Origin: Tyto alba
Lineage: Eukaryota; Chordata; Aves; Strigiformes; Tytonidae
Length of the DNA: 64,000 bases
Direction of reading: 5' to 3'
Assembly (NCBI RefSeq): GCF_018691265.1
Contig: NW_024881296.1
Coordinates: forward strand, 458,779 to 522,778
Shown here piece after piece: positions 1-12,970 of the stretch. A program made the position numbers and the translations under genes. Positions within the stretch are counted from its first letter, which is position 1. Every line of letters begins with the position of its first letter. A model generated the notes under the pieces. The model had not been told where the DNA came from, ran no database searches, and saw nothing but the letters and a program-made list of their open reading frames with translations.

Positions 1-710
1 GCTTTATTCCTGTCTGTACATCTCAGTATGATGTTTGTCTTTTTCACAACAACCTGATGTTGTTGACTTATGTTCAGCTTGAATAGTCTGTTTCCCCCAC
101 ATCTTTTGTGAATGTGAATCCCCCACATTCTTTTGTGAAGAACTGTTACCTAACCAGTTCTTCCTCATCCTGCATTTATGTAAATGATTACTCCTTCCCA
201 TGTTGCACTTGTACCTATTGAATTTCATCCTGTTTTCTTCAGACCTTTTCTCCTTTTTATATGATCGTAATTCTTCTAGTGCATTTGATGTCCATCCCAC
301 CTTCCTAGATCAGACTTTTCACACTGAACCCATGAAATACTCTTGCAGAACCCCTTTTAATGCATAATTTCAAGAAACATTTAAAACTAGTCTTGGATAT
401 AGTTTTCCAGCCTGTTTTGCACCTATGCTATGCGAGTCTCATTAAGGCTTCTTTTTCTGTGCTTCTTTATGAGAGCATCTTGAGAGACAATAAAAAGAGC
501 TTCACTGCAATCTCAATAAGTTATCTGCTGCTTCTCCCCTCCCCTGCCTGCTTACTTCTTATAGAAGGAACTTGGATCAGTTGTCATGATTTGTTGATGA
601 CAAATTAATGTTTGTGGCTTGTCTCCTTTTAACTTTCACATGCTAAGAAGCAACTTCATTATTTTTTCCACCTCTTTTTCATTAGCTTGTCTGCATTCTT
701 CTGATTTGTC

Positions 711-733
711 TTTTTTTTTTTTTTTTTTTTTTT
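711..733. repeat. T homopolymer, 23 bases
   Basis: An uninterrupted run of T read directly from the sequence, inside an intron. It may be an old retroposed tail read on the minus strand or simple slippage; no retroposon body was recognised beside it. Confidence 0.9.
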
Positions 734-3700
734 GCTTTTAAAGACTAGAAGGGAATGCAGTTGTTTCCTACTCTTCTAATAGCTCATCTATCTTTACGTT
801 TTCAAACTGACCATTAATTTCAATTGTTTCATACTGGTTCTTCCAGTACCCTAGGACTACATTAAATGTATTCAGCTGATCTGAAAGCATCTAGCTTATC
901 TAAACTGTGTCCGCACCTGGCTGAAATCTGACCTTTTTGTGTCTGATATTGGTAGTGCTAGTCTCCAACTTCGATCTGACTTGTAGACTAAAGAAAGATG
1001 AAGAAAAAAGAAAGGCATTAAGCGTTTCAGATGTCTCCCCATCATCTATGGATAGCTCCTCCTTACCACTGAGTGGTGAAGCAATGTATTTATTAATCTT
1101 CGTCTTGTGATTGTTTGCACAGAGTGGGCTGCTGATGCAGTAGTTTATCAAGGCTAAAACTTACTTATTTCTATTAAATTCTCATTTAGCTATAGCTATA
1201 CTAGGGACCTTTCTTGAGAATAGCCATCTTTATGCCTGATACAAGCTTATGGACACCAGCACCTCATGCAGGATTGTAGAATAGGCGTACTTAATTTCCA
1301 CCCTCGGTTAAGAGGTGTAGTCTGGCCTGCAGAGGCACCACATCAGGTTTTGTGTCATCAATACCAGGTTTAAAAATGCCAAATGCTCTAAGCCCCTCCA
1401 CGCACAGAGATTGTTTTCTTTGTTAGTGCAATATCTGCACAGATCTATCATCTGTGTTCTGTTCACAAGTATTGAAATCAAAGATTTCTCATAGGCAAAG
1501 AGTAATACTCCCATAAATCTGCCTATGGCTGTGCATTAATATAAATGATGCACTAAATTTACAAAATAGGTATCTATAAAATTCTATGGAGCAATGTCAC
1601 CTTAATGATACATCAGAAGGTTGCCTGAAAAAACAGTGTCTGTTGAAAAGTTCAGAAGAGTGGGAGAATGACTTGCATTTATTTAATGGCTAATGTCGAA
1701 AGAAATTCCTGCAAAAGCAACAAAAGTTCACTGTTTTTAGGAAGAATTGGCAGTGACTCTCATTTTTAGTTTGCCTTGTGCTTTCTTTTTAGAAGAGGTT
1801 CTTGTGACCTTTTCTGACAAGCTCTAACACTTCCATTGTTTGCTGCAGGCCTTTGAAATGTGGCAGAGATAGCCTTGGGCCCAGGGAGGTGCGTTTTGCT
1901 AGTTCAGTTCACATTTAACAAAGTTAAAAGCTTTGAAAATTGCTATTCCTCATCTGTGGTTTAAGTTGCTTAATTCTGGCAACCTGCCCAAAACCCTGAA
2001 CGTTCCGGTCGTGGCAGAAAGCCAGGGATTGTGAACCGGCAGCATCCTGGTAGCTCATCTGGGCTTCCAGCACAGATTACACGGGAGCGGAGACTTCAGC
2101 CCACGTGCCACCGGGGCAACTGGAGAAAGGGAGGTGGACACAAGGAAAGGGCCCGTCTTCTGAGGGCAGAAAAATGAGGCCCCATACCTGTGTGTGACCT
2201 GTTCATACTGTTACGTTACAGACATATGTAATCATCAGAGAATGAGCTCAGCATTTGCTGCTGCTTAATGATATGAATTATATACCTTTTCCTGGTTTGG
2301 GTTTGGTTTTTTTTTTTTTTTAATTGAAAACATGTAATTCAAGACAAAGCTTATGCGACCTCAGGGAAGAGAAGCTAGACGAGCCTCAGCCAATCCTTTT
2401 ATGATAGTTGAATCTGAGAAGGAGCTCACTATGGCTCTTTTTTCGTGGCTGTACTGACCATCAGGTGAAATTACTTGCACATAAGCAAGCAATTCATTAT
2501 GTTGTCTCAGATTTGTTTCTCCTTTGCCAGCTCATTAACATAATCTTCTCCTTGCCGTTAGCTAATAAATTTAGGGCTTCTCAACCCGGTGAGGTAGCAA
2601 CCCTCACTCCTGTGCAGTACTGTTTTTTTCCATTAAGGACATCCACAGGGGGAGGTAGTTGTCTTGAAATAAAGAGTCTGTCCTGTTCTTAATTAATTCC
2701 CATGAGCAGACAGGCTCTGTGTCCTGCTGCCCAAGTGAGGAAATTGTCTGGTAGTTGATGTGTTGTGGCTTCTGGTTCTGAAGGTTTAGAGTTCGAATAC
2801 TTGGGGGGTTTTATCCTTTTAATCCCCATCAGCGAAACCCAAACCAAAACCCTAAAAGACTATGCTAAGAAAAAGTTACTTCGTTACTAGACAAAAGTAA
2901 AAGCTGAAAGGAGGCTGCTAGATTATTACACAAATTACAGAATGAAGTACTTAGCAGTTCTGAATTGCCAGATTTAAGGTAGCCTTTCTTACTGTAGCCC
3001 CTCCCATCTTTGTGCACTGGATGCCTGTAGGTTGTGTACATGTACACATTTCCATTGCATGACTGCATACCGTGATTTTCAGCTGGACCACTTCCTCAGT
3101 GCTTGGATTAGAAGTAACCAGACCCTGTAACAGAAGAAGCAGCTGTCTGCAGAGCTGCCATTTTATTTTTTTCTGGGAGCTGGAAGGTGTTTAATGGAGC
3201 TTGGTCTCCTCGTTACGCTGGGTAAATGCCACAGAGAGCTTGGACAGAGCTCACCACAGAACTGGTGTGTGATGCTAGCGAGCTACCCAGAGCGGTGTTT
3301 GAGGCTATGAATGATGTGCTCCTGTCTTCAGGGTGACTAGGTCATAGACTTCATCTTAACTTGTCCAAGCCTGGAAGGTGGTTTTTTGGTTATCCTGAGC
3401 ACTCTCACCTGCCCCTGGAGTCCAGAAGATTGTGGCAGCTTTGGTGGGATGCTGTGGGTGCAATACACCAGATTTACATTAGGTATCATCTTTGAGTTCT
3501 TGCGATAGTTGGTTTACTTACTGGCTCAGACAAGTTACTTAATTCAGGCTGTTTCCCTATTTGTAAAATACCAATTGTGAGTCTCTATCATGGCAATACA
3601 TTCATTCACCCATTGCAGTGTGCCTTATATTGTGGGATGGCTATTACGTTGGAGATCATGGGAAAGTCCCATCATACTGCTTAAATGAAGCTAAGTGCCG

Positions 3701-6700
3701 TGCGTAATAAGTTAAGGATAATAAGAAATAATGAGCAACAGCTTTTTACTTTGCGCAGGGAGATAGGTGAGCACAGTGCGAATAGGAATGGATGGTGATG
3801 TTTAGAATAAAAAGCGCCACCATGTTTGTTTGTGGGGTGGGACAAGTAAGAGTTACATGGATGAAATGAACTCAAGCACTGGCAACTTGCTGAACCTTAC
3901 AGGCTGGGACCAGAAGTGGTAGCGTGTTGAAGGACAACCATTGTGTCTGTGCTTCAGCCACGTACGGCACAAACTGGGTACGTTTAGATGTGACTCGATG
4001 AGGGAGAGCAGCAAACAGGAGGAAGCTGTGCCTGTTTAGGAGAGGGAATACAGTAATGGGGTCTTGTGTTATGTGTGCTTCTTCATGGCAGATGTTACCT
4101 TCATCCGTTTTTCCCTGGGTCCAAAGCATTCAGCTAAACACGGCATCGTACAGGTTACGACACGGGACCACGTTGTCTGTCAACCTCCAAGCACTAAAGT
4201 GAAAACTTGCTGAAGGCACTCACACACACTCTGTTACTTATTTTGAGAGGCAAAAGCAGGGTGGATTAAACCTTGCAGGAAATTGTTTCATTCCCTGGCA
4301 TGTCACTCCACAGCGCTGCAAGCAACTGCCTTTTGCAAATGGGGGTGATTTGGAAAGCTGTAGAGGGGGAGAGCAGGATATCCAGGCAGCTTTTCTTGCT
4401 TGCTTTTCCTTCCCTGCTTGAGAGGGTCTACCGTTCTTGTTACCTAGAAAGTTATGTTTGTTCCATATCCTGGCATTTATGTAGTATGTGTGTCCTCTTG
4501 CTGCTTTCCTTTCTTTTCTCAGGCGTAGTTTGAAAAAGCTCTTTCCAGTCTCATGGCCACCAAAATACGTAATGGGCAACCGAAAACCCTTTAGAATGAA
4601 ATAATTTCACCTATATAACCGACAGATGACTTGAGGCATGTCCCAAGGATTACACCTTCCTCCTTACCTTGCAAATCTTAACAGGTTCAAGCATGAGAGC
4701 ATCATGTTGGCTCGGGCAGATGTCTAAATGTTAAGCCTGTGATTGAACATGGACTGGTTTGGTTGTGCCAGAATGAAACCTGTAAAATGATAAGCAACTT
4801 AAAAACTTAGGCCTAAACCTTCTAAGATAGGGGTTTGTATTTTGTTGTATATCCCCATTAGCCACAGCCACGATCAGAAGGGTGAGTAAGGCAAAGTTTA
4901 AAGATGTCTGACGGAGAAACCTGGAAGTTGCCTAAATATTTGCTACCAATAATATATAGGAAACAAATTCAATCGACCTATAAGTCATACCAAACAACTT
5001 TCTTTCCAGATCTTAATTTTTAGGGGCAGTAGGAGCTAAGGACATTTTGTGTAAACATACACCATGCCATGCAAACAGGGAGCAACAGGGTTAAAGAATG
5101 TACTCCTAAACTGGTAAGTTTGTGTATCAGAGCAACAGGACAGCAGAACCCCTAACATTTCTTTACAGGAAACGTGTATTTTCTTATACATCCATGCACT
5201 TTCCTTACCAGAAGCAAAGAGCAATGCCACTTGTATTTTGTCATGTCACTGAAGCCATCATAATGTTATGGTGACCTGCTACTCAAAAAAAAATGCTAAC
5301 TAGCCTAAATAAAGAACATCTCAGCACAGCTGTATCGTGAGGATGTGTTTTCCATCTCCAGAATAAAACAGAAAACAGTTATACTCTGTCTTTGCAGACT
5401 CGATCTCCATATTCTATTTCGGTCCTGATACTAGTTAAAAATCACCTTTTGACTTATGCCCATACTGTTCCACAGCCTAGAATAAACAGAATTCCATGCA
5501 TGTTGGACATGTACAGACCTTGCCAAAGGCATACATTCTATTAAATGAGCCACATTCAATTTAGAATACTCCTGGACTAAGCAATTCCTATAGGTAGAGC
5601 CCTGTGATGCTTAAAAGGGAAAATTTTAGAGGATCATCTTGATGATACAAAATTATATAATTTGACTGAAATGTATTTGGGTGTCTTGCACCTTTTGTAC
5701 CGTTTTTCAGACTGTTTAGTTCAGCTGAGTTTCCCAAACTTTCTGCATCCAGCTGTGTGCTGCACATTTTGCCTCACCTAGCTGTGCATTACTTTCATTT
5801 ACCTTATCTTGCATTTTAATAATTCCACAATTTTCAGTGAGCCTAGACAACACTAGTTTTGATAGGGGTAAGGGGAAATCCCTTTTATTTTGCTTAGTCA
5901 AATAAGTAAGAGACCGTTGCCTGTACTTGCTTCTGGAGGAACATAACTTGTTTGTTGATTGTTTGTAGGTTTTCCCTCTTCTGACGTTTAGCCCTACCTC
6001 AATCTCAGCTTCCTTTCCTCGTGCAGTTAATTACCGTTCCTAGTTTGTTCTCTCAACTCCTTTCCTCTCTGGGGAGTTGTGTTCACTAATGTAAAACTCA
6101 AACCACGTCAGTCTTCCACCCAGATTCCCACAACCGTTACGTACTTTCTTTTTCCTTATTCTTCTCAGCATCTTTCTCTTCCAGCCTTCAACACCGCCTC
6201 TTGCTCTCTTTAAACTTCTCTACCCACATGCAACCTGTCAACAAGCTCTTGAGAGTTGCTCAGACTGAGCCCCTCTGATATTCATCTGGATGCTCCACGT
6301 GTCTCCTACGAGGGCTTGCTTCATAGCCGCGTGTTCCCATCACTAGTTCCCATCTTGATTTTCTTCTTCTGAGCGTTCGTCTATGTGTGTCGGAGGTGCA
6401 GCTGAACCCCGGCTTTGCAAACCGTCAGTGCACCTGGTGCTGCGTTCCTGAGAGCAGCAAAATAATTGTTTCAATATTTTGAAATGTAGGGATACAGCCT
6501 AACATTTAAAGCTGTTGTCCTCTTGTTAACGTAGAGTAATGGTCTGATGGGATAATCTCCCAAGAGGAAAAATGCATACACTATAAATCTTATTAATTAA
6601 GCTTCCAGAACGTGTAAAAGAAGAATAAAGAGACTTGAGTGCTTCTGTTGACTGTGAAACAAAGATATCCTGAAGCTAGTGCTGACTCTAGCTGATAAAT

Positions 6701-8316
6701 CCACCCACACGATGCTGCATCTGGATCTGAGCTAGGATGTGAGGGACCAGCTCTGGAACCTCTGCACTTGCTGTGCAGTTAATCCACAACTGGATAAAAA
6801 TCAGTTGCGTTCGATTCAGTAACCTGTTGATCAGTGAGCGGATTGGGCAATCTTGTGGGTATCTCATGCTTTTTAGAGGTATTTCCACACGAGTTCTCGT
6901 GGACTTCAGCTGTTAAACTCAAAAAGCCAAGTCGTGACTGCTGTGTGGTTTAGAAGAATTGTGTAGTCAGTGCTTAAAAGAATTATGTAGGAAAAAGTTA
7001 ATTATATTTTTATTTCATTTGATCAGTTCCTACCAATCTTGTAGAGTAAATACGGGCTAGAAATTGCTGCTTGGTAGTAACTGTGTTTGCACTGAACCTG
7101 TAACTAATATGTACAGCTTATGGGTATCAAAAGAAAGTATTTTTCATAATGATATTTTTCCAAAAAATAAAAACTAACTTTTGTTAACTCTTCTGAAGGG
7201 GTGTCAAGTGATCATACACAATTTGACCGTTATTCAAATATCTCCAGTGTGTCTTGAGTTGAATGATTTTATTGTAGATTAAGTAATGAAAGCCTTAACT
7301 CGGGTGGTGAACAGGAGTATAACATTGTCACAGTATTAACTTCACCTTTCTCCAAAACAATTTGAGTAATAGGTAAGGAAAAAAAGCCATATATAATTTC
7401 TGCTTTGTCAGCTGGAGACGATAAAACTGTATAAGTACATTATGCGTGTGCTCAATCTTGCATATTCTGGATAAAATACTTCTTGAAAATCAAAAACAAA
7501 TGGAAGGACAAACATGGAAAGAAAAGTTTCACCTTAAGTATAGCTTTTCAAGGAATTTCAGCCTAGATTTTTAAAAATCAGTAATTCAGAAATAAAATGC
7601 AAAACTCTGCTGAATTTATTGATTTAGTAGCTTTGGACGTCCTTTTGTAAAACCTAGTTTTAAAATCAGTTACATCTTCAGTTTGTTAGAGGTGTAATTA
7701 TGGCATTTGAATGGTAATATTGCCTAAGGCCATTGCAGAGTTGACCAGGAGGTATTTAGGTGGTGACCGGAACATTTAACATTTCTGTAGAGAGTTTCAG
7801 CAACAAGTATTAGGACTTTATAGTTGACATTTAATATATCTAGTAGGTAGTACTCTATGATTTGAAGAAGTAACTCTGTGCTTTAAAAATTTGTTGAAAT
7901 ACCATTTTTCCACATCTTGTTAATGCTATTTTAATTCTTTTTCTCCCTGCAGTGTTATTTCCATATATATCATTTAGAAGGCAAATATATTTTGAGTAAT
8001 GTAGTACTTCAAATTTAGGATCAGTGGTTCGATACTGGTTTTTGCTTCAAGTTGTTAAAAAAACAGGAGAAAAAACAGATCTTAGTTACATCACTCTGAA
8101 TCCAGAGAAACTGTCCGGCAGCTCCTAAGCAATGTTTGTTTCTCTGATTAAAATCTGATGCACAGTGAAGAAAGTCTATCATTAATTGCTGCTTTTTTCT
8201 TCCCTATTTTTCTATATCCCTGTTAACATGTTAATTCACTGTATTTAGAGGTATTTGTCTCATCATTAACAGATTAGTTCATACTGATTTGAATCATTGA
8301 CAGGATTCAAACAGGG

Positions 8317-8345
<29 letters not shown>
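8317..8345. repeat. A homopolymer, 29 bases
   Basis: An uninterrupted A run within the intron, flanked by AT-rich unique sequence. No retroposon body or target duplication was seen next to it. Its length makes it likely to vary between individuals. Confidence 0.9.
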
Positions 8346-8347
<2 letters not shown>

Positions 8348-9140
8348 AACCAAACCACTTTTAACAAGTTATTTTGTACATACGATCCGGTATTTTGAAA
8401 AAATCTCAGTGAGGTATACATTACATTTCTAAATGAGTTGGCAGTGCTCCTATCTGATGATGTGGTAGGTATGTTTATAAAACAACTTTTTAGGGCTGAC
8501 TGTCACGGTAAATGAAAAATTACTTTCCTGGTTCTGTACATTTTCTTCCCCAGAAGCAGTGAAGACATAAATCAGTTGGTAGCTAGCAGCTAATTGCTTA
8601 GCACTGACATACTTTAGTCAAGTGGGGGCATCATTGGTCTTTCACAAATAAGTAATGTGGCCAAAAGGATTTACTTGATAAACTTAAGTGGCTGTGATAT
8701 AGCACATTACTTGCTCTATTTTTATCTTAATTTGGGAACTCTCTAGCTATACGGCACATAAACAGCATGTTTGTTGTGTATATATGCTTTTAATTATATT
8801 ACATTGAAAAAATAAGCGGGCTCAGTTCTTTCCCTATAATTCAGATTTTGGTTTTATGTCAGTCAAATTCAGCTTAATTACATCTAAGAAGTTTTTAAAG
8901 TGACAGTATTTTTCTGGTGAAATGAGTGTGTATTTCTTGAAAACATCAGCTGCAATCAGTACGTTCTCTGCTGAATTTGAGAAACAGTGGGCAGTCTGAC
9001 AAATGCCAAATGCCTGATGTATTTTATTCCATTTTAATTCTGGGTTTGTGCTAACAGAAGTGTTACCAAAAGTGTCAAAATGCCCTTTTGGGAAACGGTC
9101 ATTATCAGCTAATGATACTTGTTAGAAACCATGCTCTGCT

Positions 9141-9475
9141 AACGGTTTATGGCCGAAATTCCTTTTCCACAGAGAAAAACTAAAGCCTGGAAGGGGAAGC
9201 TCTTTGGGAACGGTTGGAGGTGGCTGTCTAGAAACACCGTGCCGTAATTACCTTTATGCAGTCGCGCCCTTAAACGGGAAGAGCGCAGCCAAAACTTTAG
9301 GCGGGAGCCTACACGAGATAAACGCATGAATCGTATGTCGCAGACACAGCGTCTTTGATCCCCACGTCGCAATGGCAGATTGCATCTCGTGGGTAACCCT
9401 GCCCCTGCTACGCCTGGCTTTTGATCTAGTCGCGGTGTTATCTTCATTAAAAGCGAAAGGGCTCGTGGGGATGCT
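9141..9475. other. CpG-dense patch in intron, not strongly GC-rich
   Basis: I count about 23 CpG dinucleotides in roughly 335 bases, against very few in the kilobases around it, although overall GC is only moderate. It lies about 400 bases before the CH-domain exon. No promoter elements, open frame of note or repeat family were recognised. It could be an unmethylated regulatory segment or a recently inserted sequence that has not yet lost its CpGs. Confidence 0.5.
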
Positions 9476-9828
9476 TTTCCATGGCTGCATTTTGGGGAAT
9501 CTTTTCAAGGGTGTGGATCACGGGCTGTGCAGGACTCTGCCTTAGGTATTTAAGCACGGTGTTTCCACTGGTACAATTCTTGGCCTGTTCTCCTCTGTAG
9601 ATCTGGAATCCCGTATATCTACATCCTTTGGAGACAAGTGCCAAGGGCAACGACTGGAGATAATAACTTGAGATTCGTGTCTTTTGCAAGTTGCAGTCAT
9701 TGTAAACTGACAGCTGTGAAGGACCTAAACTCACATCAAAGGATACAGATCATCTAGTTAGGTCGATTAATGTTAATTCTCATCTTCCATTAAATTCTTT
9801 TATCTTCTTTTTTCTTTCCTTTTCTTTG

Positions 9829-9830
<2 letters not shown>

Positions 9831-9860
<30 letters not shown>
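9831..9860 (+). repeat. EHBP1: T30 tract acting as polypyrimidine tract of the CH exon
   Basis: Thirty consecutive T followed by atctttcag, after which coding sequence starts at 9870. The homopolymer therefore sits where the polypyrimidine tract of this 3' splice site must be. Length changes in it could alter splicing strength. Confidence 0.9.
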
Positions 9861-9862
<2 letters not shown>

Positions 9863-9869
9863 CTTTCAG

Positions 9870-10048
9870 CCAAGCCCAATACCAAGTCCTGTTTTGGGGA
9901 GAAAGCCAAACGCTAGTCAGTCACTGCTTGTGTGGTGCAAAGAAGTTACAAAAAACTACAGGGGAGTGAAAATTACCAATTTTACTACATCGTGGAGAAA
10001 CGGTTTATCCTTTTGTGCAATATTACATCACTTTAGACCAGACCTAAT
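9870..10048 (+). CDS. EHBP1: EHBP1 coding exon A: start of calponin-homology domain
   Basis: This 179-base exon enters at phase 0 after atctttcag and leaves with two bases of the next codon before gtaagt. It encodes 59 residues matching EHBP1 as I know it: a short Pro/Ser linker ([14 protein letters not shown]), then the first part of the CH domain ([18 protein letters not shown], then [18 protein letters not shown]). The Trp and the [11 protein letters not shown] core are the usual hydrophobic core of a type-2-like CH domain. In EHBP1 this domain binds actin and links endosomal membranes to the cytoskeleton. The final Ile codon is split with the next exon. The linker suggests the NPF-containing region is encoded just upstream, outside the window. 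Identification rests on recognising the protein, not on an alignment. Confidence 0.96.
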
Positions 10049-10689
10049 GTAAGTTGTATGCTCTTTGTCTGCATAAACTAACTCTCATAGAAATATATAA
10101 CATTTAAGTTTATATAAAAATCAAATCCCTGTTGGTTTCAGGCGTTGAACTGTTTTCACCATTTTCGTTCAATCAGGGAACCATCCTTTCTGAGAAAACA
10201 GATTGATGAATGCTCAAACTTTATGACCTCTTTGCTCTCCCTTGTTTCATAAACAACTGTTTCTCCCCTCTCTGTGATTTGTTTTTCTTCTTCTTAATCT
10301 ATACAAAGAACTGACTTCAAGATGATTATGAAAATTGTGCCGGTGTTGAAATGAGATGAGAGGAATAAGCCTGTAGCTCTTTGTACGCTGACAAGCACGG
10401 ATTACCTCCTGGTAAATTTGGTTGTCAAGGCCGGCTTCTAGTCCCTGCCTTAACTTCTTTTTTTAGATGGAAAGCTTCAGGCAATGAAACATGTAATCAG
10501 TGTTTATTTATTTATTTATTTATTTATTCCTTTAATTTTCCACACTATTAGTTTTGTTGATTGAATAGCTGTGAAATTGCTAGTTACTGTATGATATTAC
10601 TGTATGTCAAATTTTTAGAATCAGTTTGTTTTAAAACTGCTGCTTTTATCAAATACTGTACATACCCACTGTGCCATTTTCCCCCTCAG
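10049..10689 (+). other. EHBP1: EHBP1 intron A-B (641 bp)
   Basis: A short intron with donor gtaagt and acceptor ending ccccctcag. It contains an ATTT tetranucleotide run at 10502-10528 and nothing else recognisable. Confidence 0.93.
10502..10528. repeat. (TTTA)n microsatellite
   Basis: Six or more consecutive TTTA units inside the short A-B intron. Confidence 0.9.
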
Positions 10690-10738
10690 TGACTACAAGT
10701 CCCTGAATCCTCAAGATATTAAAGAGAACAACAAAAAG
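10690..10738 (+). CDS. EHBP1: EHBP1 coding exon B: central CH-domain segment
   Basis: A small 49-base exon between ccccctcag and gtaaga. Its first base completes the split Ile codon; the remaining 16 codons read DYKSLNPQDIKENNKK. This is the CH-domain loop and helix that follows the FRPDL-ID motif in EHBP1. It leaves at phase 0. Because it is 49 bases long it is not a multiple of three, so skipping it would shift the frame and destroy the CH domain. An A22 tract (10753-10774) begins only 14 bases after the exon end, inside the intron just past the donor site. Confidence 0.95.
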
Positions 10739-10752
10739 GTAAGAACTGCCAG

Positions 10753-10774
10753 AAAAAAAAAAAAAAAAAAAAAA
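10753..10774. repeat. A homopolymer, 22 bases, just after exon B
   Basis: An uninterrupted A run starting 14 bases beyond the end of exon B, within the first part of intron B-C. Confidence 0.9.
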
Positions 10775-12458
10775 GACATAGCTTCAATTTTGGCTTCACT
10801 GCAGGTTTTTATTAATTTGGGGGAAAGTGTGGCTGTTTTGTAAGGTCATAACGGCGGCTCACAGAAGGTATTCAACCTCCCACGGTTCAAATCGGATGCA
10901 TTATTGACTCTCGTTTGTCATGGTCTTTAACATTCACAACAAGTGCAAGGATGGCATTAGAGTTTAATATTTGTATGGCCTACATTAACTGTGAAAGCGG
11001 AGGAAAGGGCTGCCCAGCCTTCTGTGATCACTCCTCTGATTTTCCTAATCAGCCACGTAATTAAAAAAAAATGAGAAACGTAACTGCTCTTGGTTTGTCG
11101 TATGCAGGACTTCTCTTTCTGTTGCTTTAACGGGGCTCTGTGCATCGGTCACAGTCGATGTTGCTTTGATGGTGATTTTTGTATTTTTAAAGATGAAATT
11201 TTGCACCTACTCTTATACAGCACCAGCTGAGTGAAGTGGAAATGTGGAAAGTTTAGGATAAAAACTGTTGAGACAATACTTCATGGGTAAAAATGTTAGG
11301 AAAATAGTTTATAGCATTGTGCCGGGCAGCTGTTTTAAACCATTCTTTACACCTTTGTGGTGCTAAGATGTAAAAAGTTTCTCTGGAAGATGCAGGATCT
11401 CAGTTTGGGAATCATCAGAAGACTTTTTATTTCTGCTCACTTTTAGATGTGTTGCAAACTTCAATTGAGCCCTAGGGACACGTTTAGAAATTATAATTCT
11501 TGTGCGAGTCACTGATAATAAAATTATTCCTGAAGATCATCTGAAAATTGTTTTTAAGTAGCTGCCTTCTCAATGCTGTGTTTTTATTTTTATACCGCTT
11601 TAAAAACACTAAATTGAATTGGGATGAAGATATAAAAATATACTTTTAATAAATTAATTAGGTTCAACATTATATAGCAAATAGAACTAAAGAATATTAA
11701 ATTGTAGAGTATGTGGAATTTCTGAAAGTGCTTTATTAAAATTAACTTCTGTTTAGGGTAATTATATTTTAACGTGCCTGCACAGTTATGTCTTAGCCAG
11801 GGAGTTACTTGTCTTTAAAACAGTACTTAAGTATTATAAATAATAAAATACCTCTGAGCTGCAGTTATCTAATGAGTGATTTGGCCAATGATATCTTTTT
11901 CATAATAATACAGGGACTTACGATGACCTAAGTGGATTATCCGTGGCATCACAGTGTTTTCTGTGACCATATGTTTTTGTACTTCAAGTTTCGTTGAGCG
12001 TCTGGGCTAATTAAGCCGGATTATAAAAAAGAAAGAGTAGATTATTAATTAAAAATGTTAGCACTACAATCAGTCATCTTTTCTTTATGAAACTGTGATG
12101 GCAAATGGTGAACTTCTTAGCCTGGCTCTCTAGCAGGATATAGTTCCCAGGATTGAAGAAGTAATGATTGTTGTTATTGTGCAGTTTTTTTCTGTCATCA
12201 CTTTGCAAGCCTTCGCCTGACAGCTACATTGAGTATCTCAGTTGCTTCCTGCAGATTTATTTCCTGGTCTCACACAGTTCTGCCTGATAACCCTCTGTGC
12301 CCTTGGTTGGAGTGAATGCAGCACTGGCAACAATGGCTGCCTATAAATTCCATGCAGATATGTAACACATTTGACAATGATTCCTCCTAACCAATTAAAA
12401 TAACATCTATGGATGAATAGGACAATTTTCTTTGTCTGAAGCAGCTTTTTTTGCTTCC

Positions 12459-12483
12459 TTTTTTTTTTTTTTTTTTTTTTTTT
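12459..12483. repeat. T homopolymer, 25 bases
   Basis: T run followed by cccccag. It resembles a polypyrimidine tract and acceptor, but no recognisable EHBP1 coding sequence follows. Confidence 0.9.
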
Positions 12484-12946
12484 CCCCCAGGAAAGGAGGT
12501 AAGAGGTGACTGTGACCACAGATTAAAGGTTAACCTGTAAGAGTATATCTTTTAGAAGTGCATGACCTTGTTTGTATTTTAATAAAAAAAAGAAGAAATC
12601 TTAAGAGACAACTATTTCAGTGCAGTTACTGCGTATAATTGCACATTGAAATACACTGTTACAAAAAGAGCATCATCAGAGTTTCTTTATAATGCACACT
12701 AGTCATTTGCCAAATTGGTGCTGCCACTGCTGCTGAATAAAAAAGGGTATTTTCTTGTGACATCTGATCTTGGCCAATATGTCAGTGTGTTACATAGTTG
12801 GGAAATGGTTGGAATACTGCCTGTGGTGCTTGTGCTGATGGATCCCAATTGATGTCTGTCAATCAGTTTGTCAGTAAATTAAAAAAAGAAAAAAAAATAA
12901 AACTTCATCGGGAAATAGGTAAATAAGTTTAGTGTCCTGAATATAC

Positions 12947-12970
12947 GTGTGTGTGTGTGTGTGTGTGTGT
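12947..12970. repeat. (GT)12 microsatellite
   Basis: Twelve uninterrupted GT units following atatac. Probably polymorphic in length. Confidence 0.95.

Larger units (their letters stand above)
1..9869 (+). other. EHBP1: EHBP1 intron, 3' part (upstream end outside window)
   Basis: No exon of EHBP1 or another gene could be recognised here. The upstream EHBP1 exons (C2 domain, NPF motifs) are expected before position 1. The stretch is mostly AT-rich unique DNA with homopolymer tracts (T23 at 711-733, A29 at 8317-8345, T30 at 9831-9860). A CpG-dense patch lies at 9141-9475 and is listed separately. Short open frames scattered here look like chance. The intron ends with the acceptor atctttcag immediately after the T30 tract. 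Confidence 0.8.

Noticed and set aside
12459..12490. T25 followed by cccccag resembling a strong acceptor
   Set aside because: No EHBP1-like coding sequence follows, and exons B and C join in phase without it.
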